The notes under the pieces: generated by a model
Database searches by the model: none
Seen by the model: the letters and a program-made list of their open reading frames with translations, nothing else
Told to the model about the DNA's origin: nothing
Translations under genes and position numbers: made by a program
In this document: piece after piece, positions 1-8,758 of the stretch
Position numbering within the stretch: the first letter of the stretch is position 1
How the letters are laid out: every line of letters starts with the position of its first letter
DNA from: Stenotrophobium rhamnosiphilum
GTDB taxonomy: Bacteria > Pseudomonadota > Gammaproteobacteria > Nevskiales > Nevskiaceae
DNA: 64,000 nucleotides
NCBI RefSeq assembly: GCF_003052265.1
Contig: NZ_QANS01000002.1
Coordinates: 124,001-188,000, forward strand
Direction: 5' to 3'

Positions 1-232
1 GCGCTACTTCGGCGCGACTTATGTCACTGATGACAACTCAGGGGAAGTAGCCGGCCGAGCCGTGATTAACACAGGCCTCACTTATGACTTTGAGCTGCAG
101 GGCCAGTGGTTGACGCTGACCAGCAACGTCAACAATCTGCTCAACAAAAAGTACTGGGCCAACGGCGGCTGGGGCGCAGGCAATGTTGGCGAGGCACGCA
201 ACTACGTCTTAACGCTGGCTGCAAAGTTCTAA
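1..232 (+). CDS. TonB-dependent receptor, C-terminal fragment
   Basis: The window opens inside a gene whose last 76 codons are visible and end at a TAA at 230-232. The fragment alternates hydrophobic and polar residues as in outer-membrane beta strands, contains NVNNLLNKKYW (the conserved region before the last strands of TonB-dependent receptors) and ends in a C-terminal Phe (LTLAAKF), the usual signal for outer-membrane barrel insertion. The family takes up siderophores, heme, cobalamin or other large ligands using energy from TonB-ExbBD. The ending resembles siderophore receptors, but the substrate cannot be read from this fragment. The plug domain and start lie outside the window. Confidence 0.85.
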   Translation, partial: RYFGATYVTDDNSGEVAGRAVINTGLTYDFELQGQWLTLTSNVNNLLNKKYWANGGWGAGNVGEARNYVLTLAAKF

Positions 233-241
233 AATTGAATC

Positions 242-275
242 CAGCCGCGACCCGTAGCAGGTCGCGGCTGACCTT
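242..275 (+). terminator. Hairpin terminator after the receptor gene
   Basis: An 11-bp perfect stem (242-252 with 260-270) around a 7-base loop begins ten bases after the receptor stop codon. The following tract (acctttcacc) is only weakly T-rich, so termination may be partial. Confidence 0.6.
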
Positions 276-454
276 TCACCACCCGTGCGCCGATGTAGTG
301 CAGTGGAAATTCCCTTCGTCGCACCGTCCGCCAACCAGTAGCAAGTGATAGAATATGCGCCGCGCTGCGCGGCCCCTACGGCCTTCTGTTTTTTGGATCG
401 CGGGCCAGCGTTGCGGCCGTAGCCATTTCCATCTAACTATTGGATCGCCAACTC

Positions 455-3046
455 ATGCTGCAAGCCTATCGCCAACACACTGCCGAGCGCGCCGCTCTCG
501 GAATTCCCCCGCTCGCGCTGACCGCTCAGCAAACCGCCGATCTGATCGAACTGATCAAGAACCCGCCCGCTGGCGAAGAGGCTTTCCTCGTTGACCTGCT
601 GACCCACCGCGTTCCACCCGGCGTGGATGACGCTGCCAAGGTCAAAGCTTCATTCCTGACCGTGGTTGCTGATGGCGAACTGCCTAGCAAACTGATCTCC
701 CGCGCCAAGGCCACCGAGCTGCTCGGCACGATGGTTGGCGGTTACAACGTTAAACCTCTGATCGACCTGCTGACCGATGCCGAAGTCGGCACCGTTGCTG
801 CAGAAGCACTGAAGAAAACGTTGTTGATGTTCGACTTCTTCCATGACGTCAGCGAACTTGCCAAGAAAGGCAACGCCAACGCTAAAGCCGTGATCCAGTC
901 TTGGGCCGATGCTGAGTGGTTCACCAGCCGTCCTGCAGTCGCCAAAAAGATCACCGTCTCCGTATTCAAGGTTCCTGGCGAAACCAACACCGACGACCTG
1001 TCCCCAGCACCCGATGCTTGGAGCCGTCCGGACATCCCACTTCACTACCTCGCTATGCTGAAGATGACGCGCTCCGACGCGGCCTTCAAGCCTGAAGAAG
1101 ACGGCAAGCGCGGCCCGATGCAGTTCATTGATGACTTGAAGAAGAAAGGCCATCTCGTTGCTTATGTTGGAGATGTTGTTGGTACCGGCTCTTCACGCAA
1201 GTCTGCAACCAACAGCGTGATCTGGGCCACGGGTGAAGATATCCCGTTCGTTCCGAACAAGCGCTTTGGTGGCGTGACCCTCGGCGGCAAGATCGCCCCG
1301 ATCTTCTTCAACACGCAGGAAGACTCCGGTTCGCTGCCGATTGAAGTTGATGTTTCCAAGTTTGAAATGGGCGATGTCATCGACATCTTCCCTTATGAAG
1401 GCAAGATCGAGAAGAACGGCGTTGTCGCTGAGCAGTTCCAGCTCAAGAGCGAAGTTCTACTTGATGAAGTACAAGCTGGCGGCCGTATCAACCTGATCAT
1501 CGGTCGCTCGCTGACCGGCAAGGCTCGCGAGTTCCTCGGTCTGCCTGCTTCGACGCTGTTCCGTCTGCCGCAGACCCCAGTTGCAACCAAGGCTGGCTTC
1601 ACGCTGGCGCAGAAGATGGTCGGCCGCGCTTGTGGTCTCCCAGAAGGCACGGGCATGCGCCCAGGCACCTACTGCGAACCGAAGATGACCACCGTCGGCT
1701 CACAGGACACCACCGGTCCTATGACGCGTGACGAACTGAAAGACCTCGCCTGCCTCGGCTTCTCCGCTGACCTCGTGATGCAGTCCTTCTGCCACACCGC
1801 TGCTTATCCGAAACCAGTCGACGTCAAAACCCATCGCGATCTGCCTGCGTTCATCTCGAACCGTGGCGGCGTTGCGCTGCGTCCGGGCGACGGCGTAATT
1901 CACTCCTGGCTCAACCGCTTGCTGTTGCCAGACACCGTCGGCACCGGCGGCGACTCGCACACCCGCTTCCCGATCGGCATTTCGTTCCCAGCTGGTTCAG
2001 GCCTCGTGGCTTTCGGTGCTGCTACCGGCGTGATGCCGCTGGACATGCCGGAATCCGTGCTCGTCCGCTTCAAAGGCGAAATGCAGCCTGGCGTCACGCT
2101 GCGTGATCTCGTCCACGCGATCCCGCTCTACGCAATCAAAGCGGGTCTGCTGACCGTCGCCAAAGCTGGCAAGGTCAACGTGTTCTCCGGTCGCGTACTG
2201 GAAATCGAAGGTCTGCCTAATCTGAAGGTTGAGCAGGCATTCGAACTGTCCGACGCTTCTGCAGAACGCTCAGCCGCAGGTTGCACGATCAAGCTCAACG
2301 ATGCACCGGTTATCGAGTACATGAACTCGAACATCGTGCTGATGAAGAACATGATTGCTAACGGCTATCAGGATGCACGCACACTGGAACGTCGCATCCA
2401 GAAGATGGAAGAGTGGCTCGCAAAACCGAACCTGCTCGAAGCAGACAAGGATGCTGAGTACGCTGCTGTCATCGAAATTGACCTCGCCGACATCAAGGAA
2501 CCCATCGTTTGCTGCCCGAACGATCCAGATGACGCCAAGTTCCTTTCGGAAGTTGCTGGCACCAAGATCGACGAAGCCTTCATCGGTTCGTGCATGACCA
2601 ACATCGGCCACTTCCGCGCTGCGGGCAAACTGCTCGAAGGCAAGAAGGACATCCCGGTTCGCCTGTGGATTGCTCCGCCAACGAAGATGGACGCTGCCAA
2701 GCTCACGCAGGAAGGCGTTTACAATACCTTCGGCACCGCCGGTGCACGCACCGAAATGCCGGGCTGCTCGCTGTGCATGGGCAACCAAGCGCAGATGAAG
2801 GAAGGCGCTACTGCGATCTCGACCTCGACTCGCAACTTCCCTAACCGCCTCGGCAAGAACACCAACGTGTTCCTCGGCTCGGCAGAACTCGCGGCAATCG
2901 CCTCGAAGATGGGCAAGCTGCCAACGCGCGAAGAGTATCTGGCTGAAATGGGCATCGTTAACAAAGCTTCAGATCAGATCTACCAGTACCTGAACTTCGA
3001 CAAGATCGAAGAGTACGCAGAAGCCGCGAAAACGGTCGCCGCGTAA
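455..3046 (+). CDS. acnB: Aconitate hydratase B (bifunctional, 2-methylisocitrate dehydratase)
   Basis: Full-length AcnB of 863 residues (E. coli AcnB has 865). It interconverts citrate and isocitrate in the TCA cycle and, in the family, hydrates 2-methylaconitate. An N-terminal HEAT-like helical domain opens with [11 protein letters not shown]. The 4Fe-4S ligands are visible as Cys713 (SCMTNIGH) and Cys771/Cys774 (GCSLCMGNQ), matching the C-x57-C-x2-C pattern of AcnB. The ATG at 455 gives the usual MLQAYR start; an in-frame ATG at 440 would add five residues, and neither has a strong Shine-Dalgarno sequence. It stands alone between terminators and is probably monocistronic. Apo-AcnB is known to bind mRNA under iron limitation in E. 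coli; this is family knowledge only. Confidence 0.97.
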   Translation: MLQAYRQHTAERAALGIPPLALTAQQTADLIELIKNPPAGEEAFLVDLLTHRVPPGVDDAAKVKASFLTVVADGELPSKLISRAKATELLGTMVGGYNVKPLIDLLTDAEVGTVAAEALKKTLLMFDFFHDVSELAKKGNANAKAVIQSWADAEWFTSRPAVAKKITVSVFKVPGETNTDDLSPAPDAWSRPDIPLHYLAMLKMTRSDAAFKPEEDGKRGPMQFIDDLKKKGHLVAYVGDVVGTGSSRKSATNSVIWATGEDIPFVPNKRFGGVTLGGKIAPIFFNTQEDSGSLPIEVDVSKFEMGDVIDIFPYEGKIEKNGVVAEQFQLKSEVLLDEVQAGGRINLIIGRSLTGKAREFLGLPASTLFRLPQTPVATKAGFTLAQKMVGRACGLPEGTGMRPGTYCEPKMTTVGSQDTTGPMTRDELKDLACLGFSADLVMQSFCHTAAYPKPVDVKTHRDLPAFISNRGGVALRPGDGVIHSWLNRLLLPDTVGTGGDSHTRFPIGISFPAGSGLVAFGAATGVMPLDMPESVLVRFKGEMQPGVTLRDLVHAIPLYAIKAGLLTVAKAGKVNVFSGRVLEIEGLPNLKVEQAFELSDASAERSAAGCTIKLNDAPVIEYMNSNIVLMKNMIANGYQDARTLERRIQKMEEWLAKPNLLEADKDAEYAAVIEIDLADIKEPIVCCPNDPDDAKFLSEVAGTKIDEAFIGSCMTNIGHFRAAGKLLEGKKDIPVRLWIAPPTKMDAAKLTQEGVYNTFGTAGARTEMPGCSLCMGNQAQMKEGATAISTSTRNFPNRLGKNTNVFLGSAELAAIASKMGKLPTREEYLAEMGIVNKASDQIYQYLNFDKIEEYAEAAKTVAA

Positions 3047-3071
3047 GTCGCATACACGCAGTTGTAATCAA

Positions 3072-3103
3072 AGCCCGCCGGCGCAATCCGGCGGGTTTCT
3101 TGT
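3072..3103 (+). terminator. Rho-independent terminator of acnB
   Basis: An 8-bp GC stem (3074-3081 with 3088-3095) with a 6-base loop is followed by TTTCTTGTTT, 26 bases after the acnB stop. Confidence 0.85.
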
Positions 3104-3122
3104 TTGGGCGGGGCAAATACTC

Positions 3123-3155
3123 AATAAAAAGCCTCGCAATGCGAGGCTTTTTATT
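3123..3155. terminator. Bidirectional terminator
   Basis: The near-perfect palindrome with core gcctcgc-aat-gcgaggc is flanked by A-run and T-run, so it can end transcription in both directions. It is a second terminator behind acnB. No gene approaches from the right, so its leftward role is unclear. Confidence 0.8.
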
Positions 3156-3446
3156 GGCCACGATTTAAAAATTATCTGGCCGCCTTATCACTTCCAAAAC
3201 AGCCGGTTGCCTTGAGCCAAAACAGTGCTAACGCGATTGTTTTAGTTATATCCAATGACGCTACCTGCTCTCTATTCATTCTGATTTGCAGATTGATGCC
3301 AATGCCGCCTACTATGTCATCATGGCGGCAATGGTGGGCGTAGGCAGTTTAGTTGAAGCCACACACCATAAAGCTGGGCAAGGAAGTCTCGAAATAATTA
3401 AACGCCGACTGTTACGACAGTCGAAACGTAAGCGTGAAGGATCACC
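3156..3446. other. Non-coding or decayed interval before the FecR-domain gene
   Basis: About 290 bases separate the acnB terminators from the FecR-domain gene. No RNA gene or convincing promoter is seen. The right half holds an open frame from 3259 to 3447 on the plus strand that reads like protein (DANAAYYVIMAAMVGVGSLV) but has no good start, suggesting a decayed gene end or a small coupled ORF. Confidence 0.4.
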
Positions 3447-3450
3447 ATGA
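3322..3450 (+). CDS. Possible 42-residue ORF coupled to the FecR-domain gene
   Basis: ATG at 3322 opens a 42-codon frame whose TGA stop overlaps the ATG of the next gene in an ATGA arrangement. The product would begin MAAMVGVGSLVEATHH and end in a basic tail (RQSKRKREGSP). The frame is open for a further 21 codons upstream without a start. It may be a genuine small protein, the residue of a longer membrane protein, or chance. I recognise no family. Confidence 0.2.
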   Translation: MAAMVGVGSLVEATHHKAGQGSLEIIKRRLLRQSKRKREGSP

Positions 3451-4301
3451 AAAAAATGAATACTGCGGTAATGATTTTAGCGATTGGCTCCAGCTTGGCT
3501 GCGGGCACATCTTTCGCATCCGATTCTGCAGTGGGCCAACTGCTCTCAGCTAACGGTGGCGTTTTGATCCAGCGCCCAGCAAAGACTGATATCGCGAGCA
3601 CCGGCACAATCGTTGGCGTTGGTGACACCATCCTCACGACGGACACCGGCGCCACGCAGTGGCTGATGTCTGACACTTCCGTATTTTCCATGGCCGCAGA
3701 TAGCGGTTTGAAAATTAATAAGTACGCGCTGCCATCATCAACGAATGCAAATGGCGTTGCCTCTTACACGCTGCTGCAAGGCGCAGTTCGTACCGTCACT
3801 GGAAAAATCGGCAAAAACGTAGCTGCGAATGCACCACGCAATGTGTACTCAGCAGCAACCGGCCGCTTCCATCCTGAAAATCTGATTAAAGTGGCTGCGG
3901 CACCTAGCGGTCCTTACACCCTAAAGACCGCACTTGCCGTTATCACGACCCAAGGCGCTGACTTCACTGCAGCACAATCTGGCACGGTTATTAAAGTGTT
4001 GGTCACCGCAGGCTCTGCTGCAGCTTGCAACGTTGCCGGTTGTGCGACGGCCAATGCTGGCGAAGGCATAGTGATTAGTTGCGCAGGTTGCAAACCAGCC
4101 GTTGCGTCGAGCATTTCGCTAGGACTTGATGGCCTCATTGCTAGCTTGGCATTCACCGATGGCCAGTCCCCTGAAATCAGCAATCAACCGCAAGCAACAG
4201 CTGTATGCCGCACGGTTCTTGGCCGAATTATGGGTGGCGCTAATTGCCAAAATGCTGACGGTGGCAACCCTGACAATGAACCGCCTGTAAGCCCTAACTA
4301 A
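3447..4301 (+). CDS. Secreted FecR-domain protein
   Basis: A 284-residue protein with a Sec signal peptide (MKKMNTAVMILAIGSSLAAGTSFA, cleavage near residue 24). Residues 27-150 carry a FecR-like fold: VGQLLSANGGVLIQRP, then VGVGDTILTTDTGATQWLM and a GAVRTVTGKIGK segment. Here the domain is a periplasmic or exported module, not an anti-sigma factor: there is no cytoplasmic N-terminal region and no neighbouring ECF sigma factor. The C-terminal part has two Cys pairs (CNVAGCA, CAGC) plus later Cys residues that may form disulfides. AAGGA seven bases before the ATG is a good ribosome-binding site. FecR-domain proteins of this type are often found with CHASE2 cyclases or OmpA proteins, but the role here is unknown. 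Confidence 0.75.
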   Translation: MKKMNTAVMILAIGSSLAAGTSFASDSAVGQLLSANGGVLIQRPAKTDIASTGTIVGVGDTILTTDTGATQWLMSDTSVFSMAADSGLKINKYALPSSTNANGVASYTLLQGAVRTVTGKIGKNVAANAPRNVYSAATGRFHPENLIKVAAAPSGPYTLKTALAVITTQGADFTAAQSGTVIKVLVTAGSAAACNVAGCATANAGEGIVISCAGCKPAVASSISLGLDGLIASLAFTDGQSPEISNQPQATAVCRTVLGRIMGGANCQNADGGNPDNEPPVSPN

Positions 4302-4317
4302 TTACCTGACTGCTTCA

Positions 4318-4350
4318 AATAAAAAGCCCTGCACCGCGGGGCTTTTTATT
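4318..4350. terminator. Bidirectional terminator between convergent genes
   Basis: The hairpin gccctgc-acc-gcggggc is flanked by AATAAAAA and TTTTTATT. It serves the FecR-domain gene and overlaps the stop codon of the convergent membrane-anchored ORF. Confidence 0.8.
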
Positions 4351-4849
4351 ATCTGGAAGAATCATTCACGTGCTCACCGGATAAAAGTTGGTGAGCTAGT
4401 AGCGTGCGATTAAGTTGCTCAAAGTCGAGTGGCCGACTTAAACCCACATCGCAATTCGGTTTGCATTTGAATTCACGATCATTCCTCTGTAAAGCAGCCG
4501 TTACAGCAGTCGCATTGTTTTCAAATTCTATTTCGACTTGCTTCGCAACATGCTGCCAAGACTTCGTTCTAGCTTGCTCCTGACAGACCAACACCATGTA
4601 GTCGCCATCCACTTGGTCTGGGTAATAGCTCATTTGAGTTTCAGACGATGCCCACTCGTTGTTCCCCCTCGTCGACGTCATGCCCGTACGTTGGGCAATG
4701 CCTTGAAGCACCGGCATTAACTTGGTCGTCCGCGAGACTTTGAAGTTGATGCAAGTCGGCGTCTTGTTAGTGCTGATCGCATAATAAATTCCGAGGGCAC
4801 TAACAGCGATCAAACTAAGAACCGCGAAGACAGAATTCTGATTCTTCAT
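4349..4849 (-). CDS. Membrane-anchored protein of unknown function
   Basis: A 166-residue protein with one N-terminal hydrophobic segment (about residues 7-25, VFAVLSLIAVSALGIYYAI) and a soluble remainder predicted to face the periplasm. The soluble part includes three clustered Cys (VCQEQ, FKCKPNC) that could form disulfides. I recognise no family. Composition looks like a real protein, and the gene is bracketed by terminators on both sides, making it monocistronic. Its stop lies in the shared terminator with the FecR-domain gene. Confidence 0.65.
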   Translation of the reverse strand: MKNQNSVFAVLSLIAVSALGIYYAISTNKTPTCINFKVSRTTKLMPVLQGIAQRTGMTSTRGNNEWASSETQMSYYPDQVDGDYMVLVCQEQARTKSWQHVAKQVEIEFENNATAVTAALQRNDREFKCKPNCDVGLSRPLDFEQLNRTLLAHQLLSGEHVNDSSR

Positions 4850-4932
4850 TAAGCGTTCGCAAGGAATAGAAAAAGCATGCTTAGTAGTCTTCGCTCATTG
4901 TGAAAAATGTTCAACGATATTCACATCGCTAA

Positions 4933-4962
4933 TAAAAAAGCCCCGCATCGCGGGGCTTTTGT
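4933..4962 (-). terminator. Rho-independent terminator of clpX
   Basis: An 11-bp stem (aaaagccccgc with its complement, loop atc) lies 20 bases beyond the clpX stop. Read leftward it ends in a T-rich run. Confidence 0.85.
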
Positions 4963-4980
4963 TCTACAGATATTTCAATT

Positions 4981-6255
4981 TCAGCTTGCTGCAGCCAGCG
5001 GTGGCGACTCAGCATTTTCGTAAACGATGAATGGCTTCACTTCACCCTTCACGACGGCTTCATCAACAACCACTTTGCTAACGTGCTGCATCGACGGTAA
5101 GTCATACATCACATCGAGCAAAATGTTTTCGAGAATCGTACGCAGACCACGCGCGCCGGTTTTGCGGTCGCGAGCTTTGCGTGCGATCGCGCGCAGTGCG
5201 TCTTCGCGAAGTTCGAGTTGGCAGCCTTCCATCTGGAACAGCTTGGCGTACTGTTTGACCAGTGCGTTCTTCGGCTCCTTCAGGATCGCCATCAGCGCTT
5301 CTTCGTCGAGCTCTTCCAGCACAGCGCAGACCGGCAAGCGGCCAACGAATTCTGGAATCAAACCGAAGCGCACCAGATCGTCCGGTTCGATGTTGCTGAA
5401 CGTTTCGTTAATCTTGGTTGAGTCAGTCTTGCTCTTAACCTGCGCATTGAAGCCGATACCGGCAACCGAGCTACGGTTCTGAATAATTTTTTCGAGGCCA
5501 GAGAATGCGCCGCCGCAGATGAACAGAATGCCTGCGGTGTTGACCTGCAAGAATTCCTGCTGCGGATGCTTGCGACCACCTTGTGGTGGAACGCTGGCAA
5601 TCGTGCCTTCAACGAGCTTGAGCAGTGCTTGCTGCACGCCTTCGCCGCTGACGTCACGCGTGATCGAAGGGTTCTCCGACTTGCGAGCAATCTTGTCGAT
5701 TTCGTCGATGTAGATAATGCCGCGCTGTGCCTTCTCAACGTCGTAGTCGCACTTCTGCAACAAACGAGCAATGATGTTTTCGACGTCTTCACCCACATAA
5801 CCGGCTTCGGTCAACGTGGTGGCATCTGCAATCGCGAACGGCACATCCAGCATACGTGCCAGCGTTTCAGCGAGCAGCGTCTTGCCAGAGCCTGTAGGCC
5901 CGATCAGCAGAATGTTGGATTTGGACAGCTCAACGCCATCGGTCGCGCCTTTGGCGGACTGACGCTTGTAATGGTTATAGACCGCAACCGACAGCACCTT
6001 CTTGGCCTTATCTTGGCCAATCACGTACTCGTCGAGCACTGCGCGGATTTCTTGCGGTTTCGGCAGGCCCTTCGCGCCTTGCGGCTTGGCATGCACTTCT
6101 TCGCGGATGATGTCGTTGCACAGGTCAACGCATTCATCGCAAATATAAACCGACGGGCCAGCAATCAGCTTGCGAACTTCATGCTCGCTCTTGCCGCAGA
6201 ACGAGCAGTAAAGCACTCGTCCGTTATTTGCACCGCCCTTCGCTTCGCTGGTCAT
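4981..6255 (-). CDS. clpX: ATP-dependent Clp protease ATP-binding subunit ClpX
   Basis: The 424-residue AAA+ unfoldase has the same length as E. coli ClpX. It unfolds tagged substrates and feeds them to ClpP. The N-terminal zinc-binding domain shows Cys17, Cys20, Cys39 and Cys42 (CSFC, CDEC). Walker A is GPTGSGKT, Walker B is [10 protein letters not shown], and the ClpP-binding IGF-type loop appears as AGIGF. It lies 94 bases downstream of clpP on the same strand, the usual order, and is followed by a strong terminator. No lon gene follows here, unlike many gammaproteobacteria. Confidence 0.98.
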   Translation of the reverse strand: MTSEAKGGANNGRVLYCSFCGKSEHEVRKLIAGPSVYICDECVDLCNDIIREEVHAKPQGAKGLPKPQEIRAVLDEYVIGQDKAKKVLSVAVYNHYKRQSAKGATDGVELSKSNILLIGPTGSGKTLLAETLARMLDVPFAIADATTLTEAGYVGEDVENIIARLLQKCDYDVEKAQRGIIYIDEIDKIARKSENPSITRDVSGEGVQQALLKLVEGTIASVPPQGGRKHPQQEFLQVNTAGILFICGGAFSGLEKIIQNRSSVAGIGFNAQVKSKTDSTKINETFSNIEPDDLVRFGLIPEFVGRLPVCAVLEELDEEALMAILKEPKNALVKQYAKLFQMEGCQLELREDALRAIARKARDRKTGARGLRTILENILLDVMYDLPSMQHVSKVVVDEAVVKGEVKPFIVYENAESPPLAAAS

Positions 6256-6349
6256 CTATCACCTTACGCCCCTATCTAATTAGAGGCTGACACCATGTAT
6301 ATCACAGTGTCATTTGATTGAAAAATAGAGGTAATACCTCTGTAAAACT

Positions 6350-6970
6350 TTAAGCGGCTGGGATGGCCCGCTTGTCGAGAATCTGGTCGATCAGGCCGTA
6401 TTCCTTAGCCTGTTCCGCCGTCATGAAATAGTCGCGCTCAACATCGCGTTCGATCTTCTCAATTGGCTGGCCGGTGTGCTCGGCATACAGACCATTGAGC
6501 TTCCCGCGCAGATACAGAATTTCGCGAGCCTGAATCTCGATATCGGTTGCCTGACCCTGCGCGCCGCCTGAAGGCTGGTGAATCATGACGCGTGAGTTGG
6601 GCAGGCTGTAACGCTTGCCCTTGGCGCCGGCAGACAACAGGAACGAGCCCATGCTGCAGGCCTGACCAATACACATGGTCGCCACGTCGGGCTTGATGAA
6701 CTTCATCGTGTCGTAAATCGACAGACCTGAAGTGATCACGCCGCCCGGCGAGTTGATGTAAAGGTGAATATCTTTGTCTGGATTTTCTGATTCCAGAAAC
6801 AACATCTGCGCCACAACCAGATTGGCAACATGGTCATCAATACCGCCGACCAAGAAGATGATGCGATCTTTAAGCAGACGCGAGTAAATATCGAAAGCAC
6901 GCTCGCCGCGAGCGGTTTGCTCTACCACCATCGGTACTAAACCTTGAGCGCGGGTCAAAAAGTCGGTCAT
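6350..6970 (-). CDS. clpP: ATP-dependent Clp protease proteolytic subunit ClpP
   Basis: A 206-residue serine peptidase forming the Clp proteolytic chamber with ClpX or ClpA. The catalytic triad is visible: Ser106 in ACSMGSF, His131 in MIHQPSGG and Asp180 in ERDYF. The N-terminal region [21 protein letters not shown] is the conserved processed N terminus. The ATG at 6970 is chosen because GAGG precedes it; an ATG at 6979 would add three residues, and the frame stays open to 7039 across a hairpin that is unlikely to be coding. It sits between tig and clpX. Confidence 0.97.
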   Translation of the reverse strand: MTDFLTRAQGLVPMVVEQTARGERAFDIYSRLLKDRIIFLVGGIDDHVANLVVAQMLFLESENPDKDIHLYINSPGGVITSGLSIYDTMKFIKPDVATMCIGQACSMGSFLLSAGAKGKRYSLPNSRVMIHQPSGGAQGQATDIEIQAREILYLRGKLNGLYAEHTGQPIEKIERDVERDYFMTAEQAKEYGLIDQILDKRAIPAA

Positions 6971-7000
6971 CGTCCTCATCCTGGTGGTCGTATTTATTTG

Positions 7001-7031
7001 TGCGGATAGAGGCGCAGCGCCTCTATCCGCA
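7001..7031. repeat. Strong hairpin between tig and clpP
   Basis: A 31-base sequence is its own reverse complement except at the central base: 15-base arms, tgcggatagaggcgc and complement. It begins 13 bases after the tig stop. Neither side has a T-run (caaataaata to the left on the minus strand), so it does not look like a standard terminator. It could be an mRNA-processing or stabilising hairpin that separates tig from clpP expression. Confidence 0.75.
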
Positions 7032-7043
7032 TCATGCAAGCTC

Positions 7044-8369
7044 TTAAGCTTGGGCCTGAGCCTGAGGTTTCAAGAGGTCATCGAGCGACATCGTGACCGT
7101 GCTAGCGGCAACGCCATCAATCAGCGCAGCAACCACCTGATCTTCAAGCACCATCGCGCTCAAACCCTGCATCAGGTCCTGACGGCCGCGGTAGAACTGC
7201 TTAACCTGTTCTGGCTGTTCGTAATCAGCAGCCATGTCGGTCAGCGCCTGCTCAACCTTTGCAGCATCCAATTTGATTTCCTTGGACTTGATCACTTCGC
7301 CGATCAACAGACCGAGCGCAACGCGGCGCTGTGCCTGCGGCGCGAACACCGCATCTGGCATCAAATCCTTAAGCTTCTCAGGAGCGATCTTGGCCATGTT
7401 CATGCGAGCGCCAGCTTCTTCGCGCAGGCGAGGAATTTCTTGCTCGGTGAGCGCAGCAGGAATTTCGATTGGATTAGCTTCCAACAGCTGTTCAAGAGCC
7501 TGACCCTTCAAGCGATTGTTGATCGCCTTGTCACGCTCTTTTTCCAACGCAGCACGGCCCTTGGCGCGCAAACCGGCAACGCCGTCTGCTTCAGCAATGC
7601 TGTGTGCCTTCAGGAATTCAGCGTCGATTTCTGGCAACACAGGAGCTTTGACTTCCTTGAGCACGACATCGAACTGCGCAGTCTTACCTTTGAGGTTTTC
7701 TGCGCGATAGTCTTCAGGGAAGCTCACATCAACCGTGAATGTGTCGCCAGCCTTGTGGCCGGAGATGCCCTTTTCGAGATCTGGCAGGAACTGGCCCTGG
7801 CCGATTTCGAAGCTCACATCTTTGCCTTCGCTACCAGCGAACGGAACACCGTCGAGCTTGCCGACGAAGTCCACTTTCACGGTGTCGCCATCTTTCGAAG
7901 CGTCGGAAGAGTCAGCAAACGTGCGACGAGCCTTGCGGAGATTTTCCACCAGCTTGTCGACGTCGCCTTCGGTTACTTCAACCGCAGGCTTTTCAATCTT
8001 CAGGGTGCTGAGGTCAGCGAGTTTGATCTCGGGGTAAACCTCAAAGTTGGCAACGTATTCCAGTGCTTCGCCCGGCTTTTCGACAGTGATGTCGATCTTC
8101 GGCATGCCCGCTGGGTTTTCGCCAGCCTTGCCCAGCGCTTCTGGGTAGGTCTGCTGCACGAGATCAGACACTGCTTCTAAGCGTGCCGATTCGCCGTACT
8201 GCTGAACGATCACGCTAAACGGTGCCTTGCCCGGACGGAAGCCCGGAACCTTGGCACGCGAAGCGACGCGCTTGAGGCGCTCGTCTACAGCCTTGGTCAC
8301 GCGCTCAGCGGGAACGCGAACACGCATTTGGCGGCGCAGGCCGCCCGGGGCTTCAACATGAACTTCCAT
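7044..8369 (-). CDS. tig: Trigger factor (ribosome-associated chaperone and peptidyl-prolyl isomerase)
   Basis: A 441-residue protein (E. coli 432) that binds nascent chains at the ribosome exit. The ribosome-binding signature appears as PGFRPGKAP near residues 42-50. The central FKBP-like domain includes [19 protein letters not shown], and the C-terminal chaperone domain is helical and ends in a short Gln/Ala tail (QAQAQA). It is the first gene of tig-clpP-clpX, read leftward, with tRNA-Leu upstream on the same strand. Confidence 0.97.
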   Translation of the reverse strand: MEVHVEAPGGLRRQMRVRVPAERVTKAVDERLKRVASRAKVPGFRPGKAPFSVIVQQYGESARLEAVSDLVQQTYPEALGKAGENPAGMPKIDITVEKPGEALEYVANFEVYPEIKLADLSTLKIEKPAVEVTEGDVDKLVENLRKARRTFADSSDASKDGDTVKVDFVGKLDGVPFAGSEGKDVSFEIGQGQFLPDLEKGISGHKAGDTFTVDVSFPEDYRAENLKGKTAQFDVVLKEVKAPVLPEIDAEFLKAHSIAEADGVAGLRAKGRAALEKERDKAINNRLKGQALEQLLEANPIEIPAALTEQEIPRLREEAGARMNMAKIAPEKLKDLMPDAVFAPQAQRRVALGLLIGEVIKSKEIKLDAAKVEQALTDMAADYEQPEQVKQFYRGRQDLMQGLSAMVLEDQVVAALIDGVAASTVTMSLDDLLKPQAQAQA

Positions 8370-8412
8370 TGCAAGAACCTAATTAGTATGAATTTAAATG
8401 AGGAGGACTCGC

Positions 8413-8497
8413 TGGTGCGAACGGAGGGAATCGAACCCCCACGCTGTTAAGCGGCAGAACCTAAATCTGCTGCGTCTACCAATTCCGCCACGCTCGC
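8413..8497 (-). tRNA. tRNA-Leu(TAG)
   Basis: An 85-base class II tRNA with encoded CCA. The acceptor stem gcgagcg pairs with cgttcgc. The anticodon arm gcaga-tttaggt-tctgc gives anticodon TAG. A variable arm and the T-arm ggttcgattcc are present. Confidence 0.97.
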
Positions 8498-8603
8498 GCG
8501 AGTTAGTGAAGTATATCAGTCACGAAGTGTTTTCAGCCCTACTTTCATGCAATTCCGATATGCTTTCTTGCTGAAATAGTTCGATAAAAATCGACTCGTT
8601 TGT

Positions 8604-8666
8604 TGTAGGAGCGCCTCTTAGGCGCGATTGCTTTATTGGCGCTCGCGCCTAAGAGGCGCTCCTACA
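8604..8666. repeat. REP-like inverted pair (BIME-type)
   Basis: Two perfect 24-bp arms (8604-8627 and 8643-8666) in inverted orientation are separated by 15 bases. Each arm begins TGTAGGAGCG and contains its own small palindrome, gcgcct-ctt-aggcgc. This layout matches REP sequences of gammaproteobacteria that are mobilised by RAYT transposases. No RAYT gene lies in the window. Confidence 0.85.
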
Positions 8667-8719
8667 GTCTCTTCCCGTGACCACGCCTTTACCTTAGCGC
8701 CGTCGCCATAAATTACTTT

Positions 8720-8743
8720 AACAATACAACTTAATATATTGTT
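8720..8743. promoter_or_regulatory. AT-rich inverted repeat upstream of the ABC permease
   Basis: AACAATA (8720-8726) and TATTGTT (8737-8743) form a 7-bp inverted repeat spaced by 10 bases, 15 bases before the permease start. It could be a regulator site, and iron control would be natural, but it does not match the Fur box well. Confidence 0.25.
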
Positions 8744-8758
8744 TTTAATAAATTATTA

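Noticed and set aside
106-348. 80-residue plus-strand frame
   Set aside because: It overlaps the receptor end in another frame and runs over its terminator; composition is not protein-like.
2270-2788. 172-residue minus-strand frame within acnB
   Set aside because: It lies inside a highly conserved gene and has no recognisable motif.
6984-8180. 398-residue frame opposite tig
   Set aside because: It is antisense to the complete trigger factor gene and shows no domain; a codon-bias shadow.
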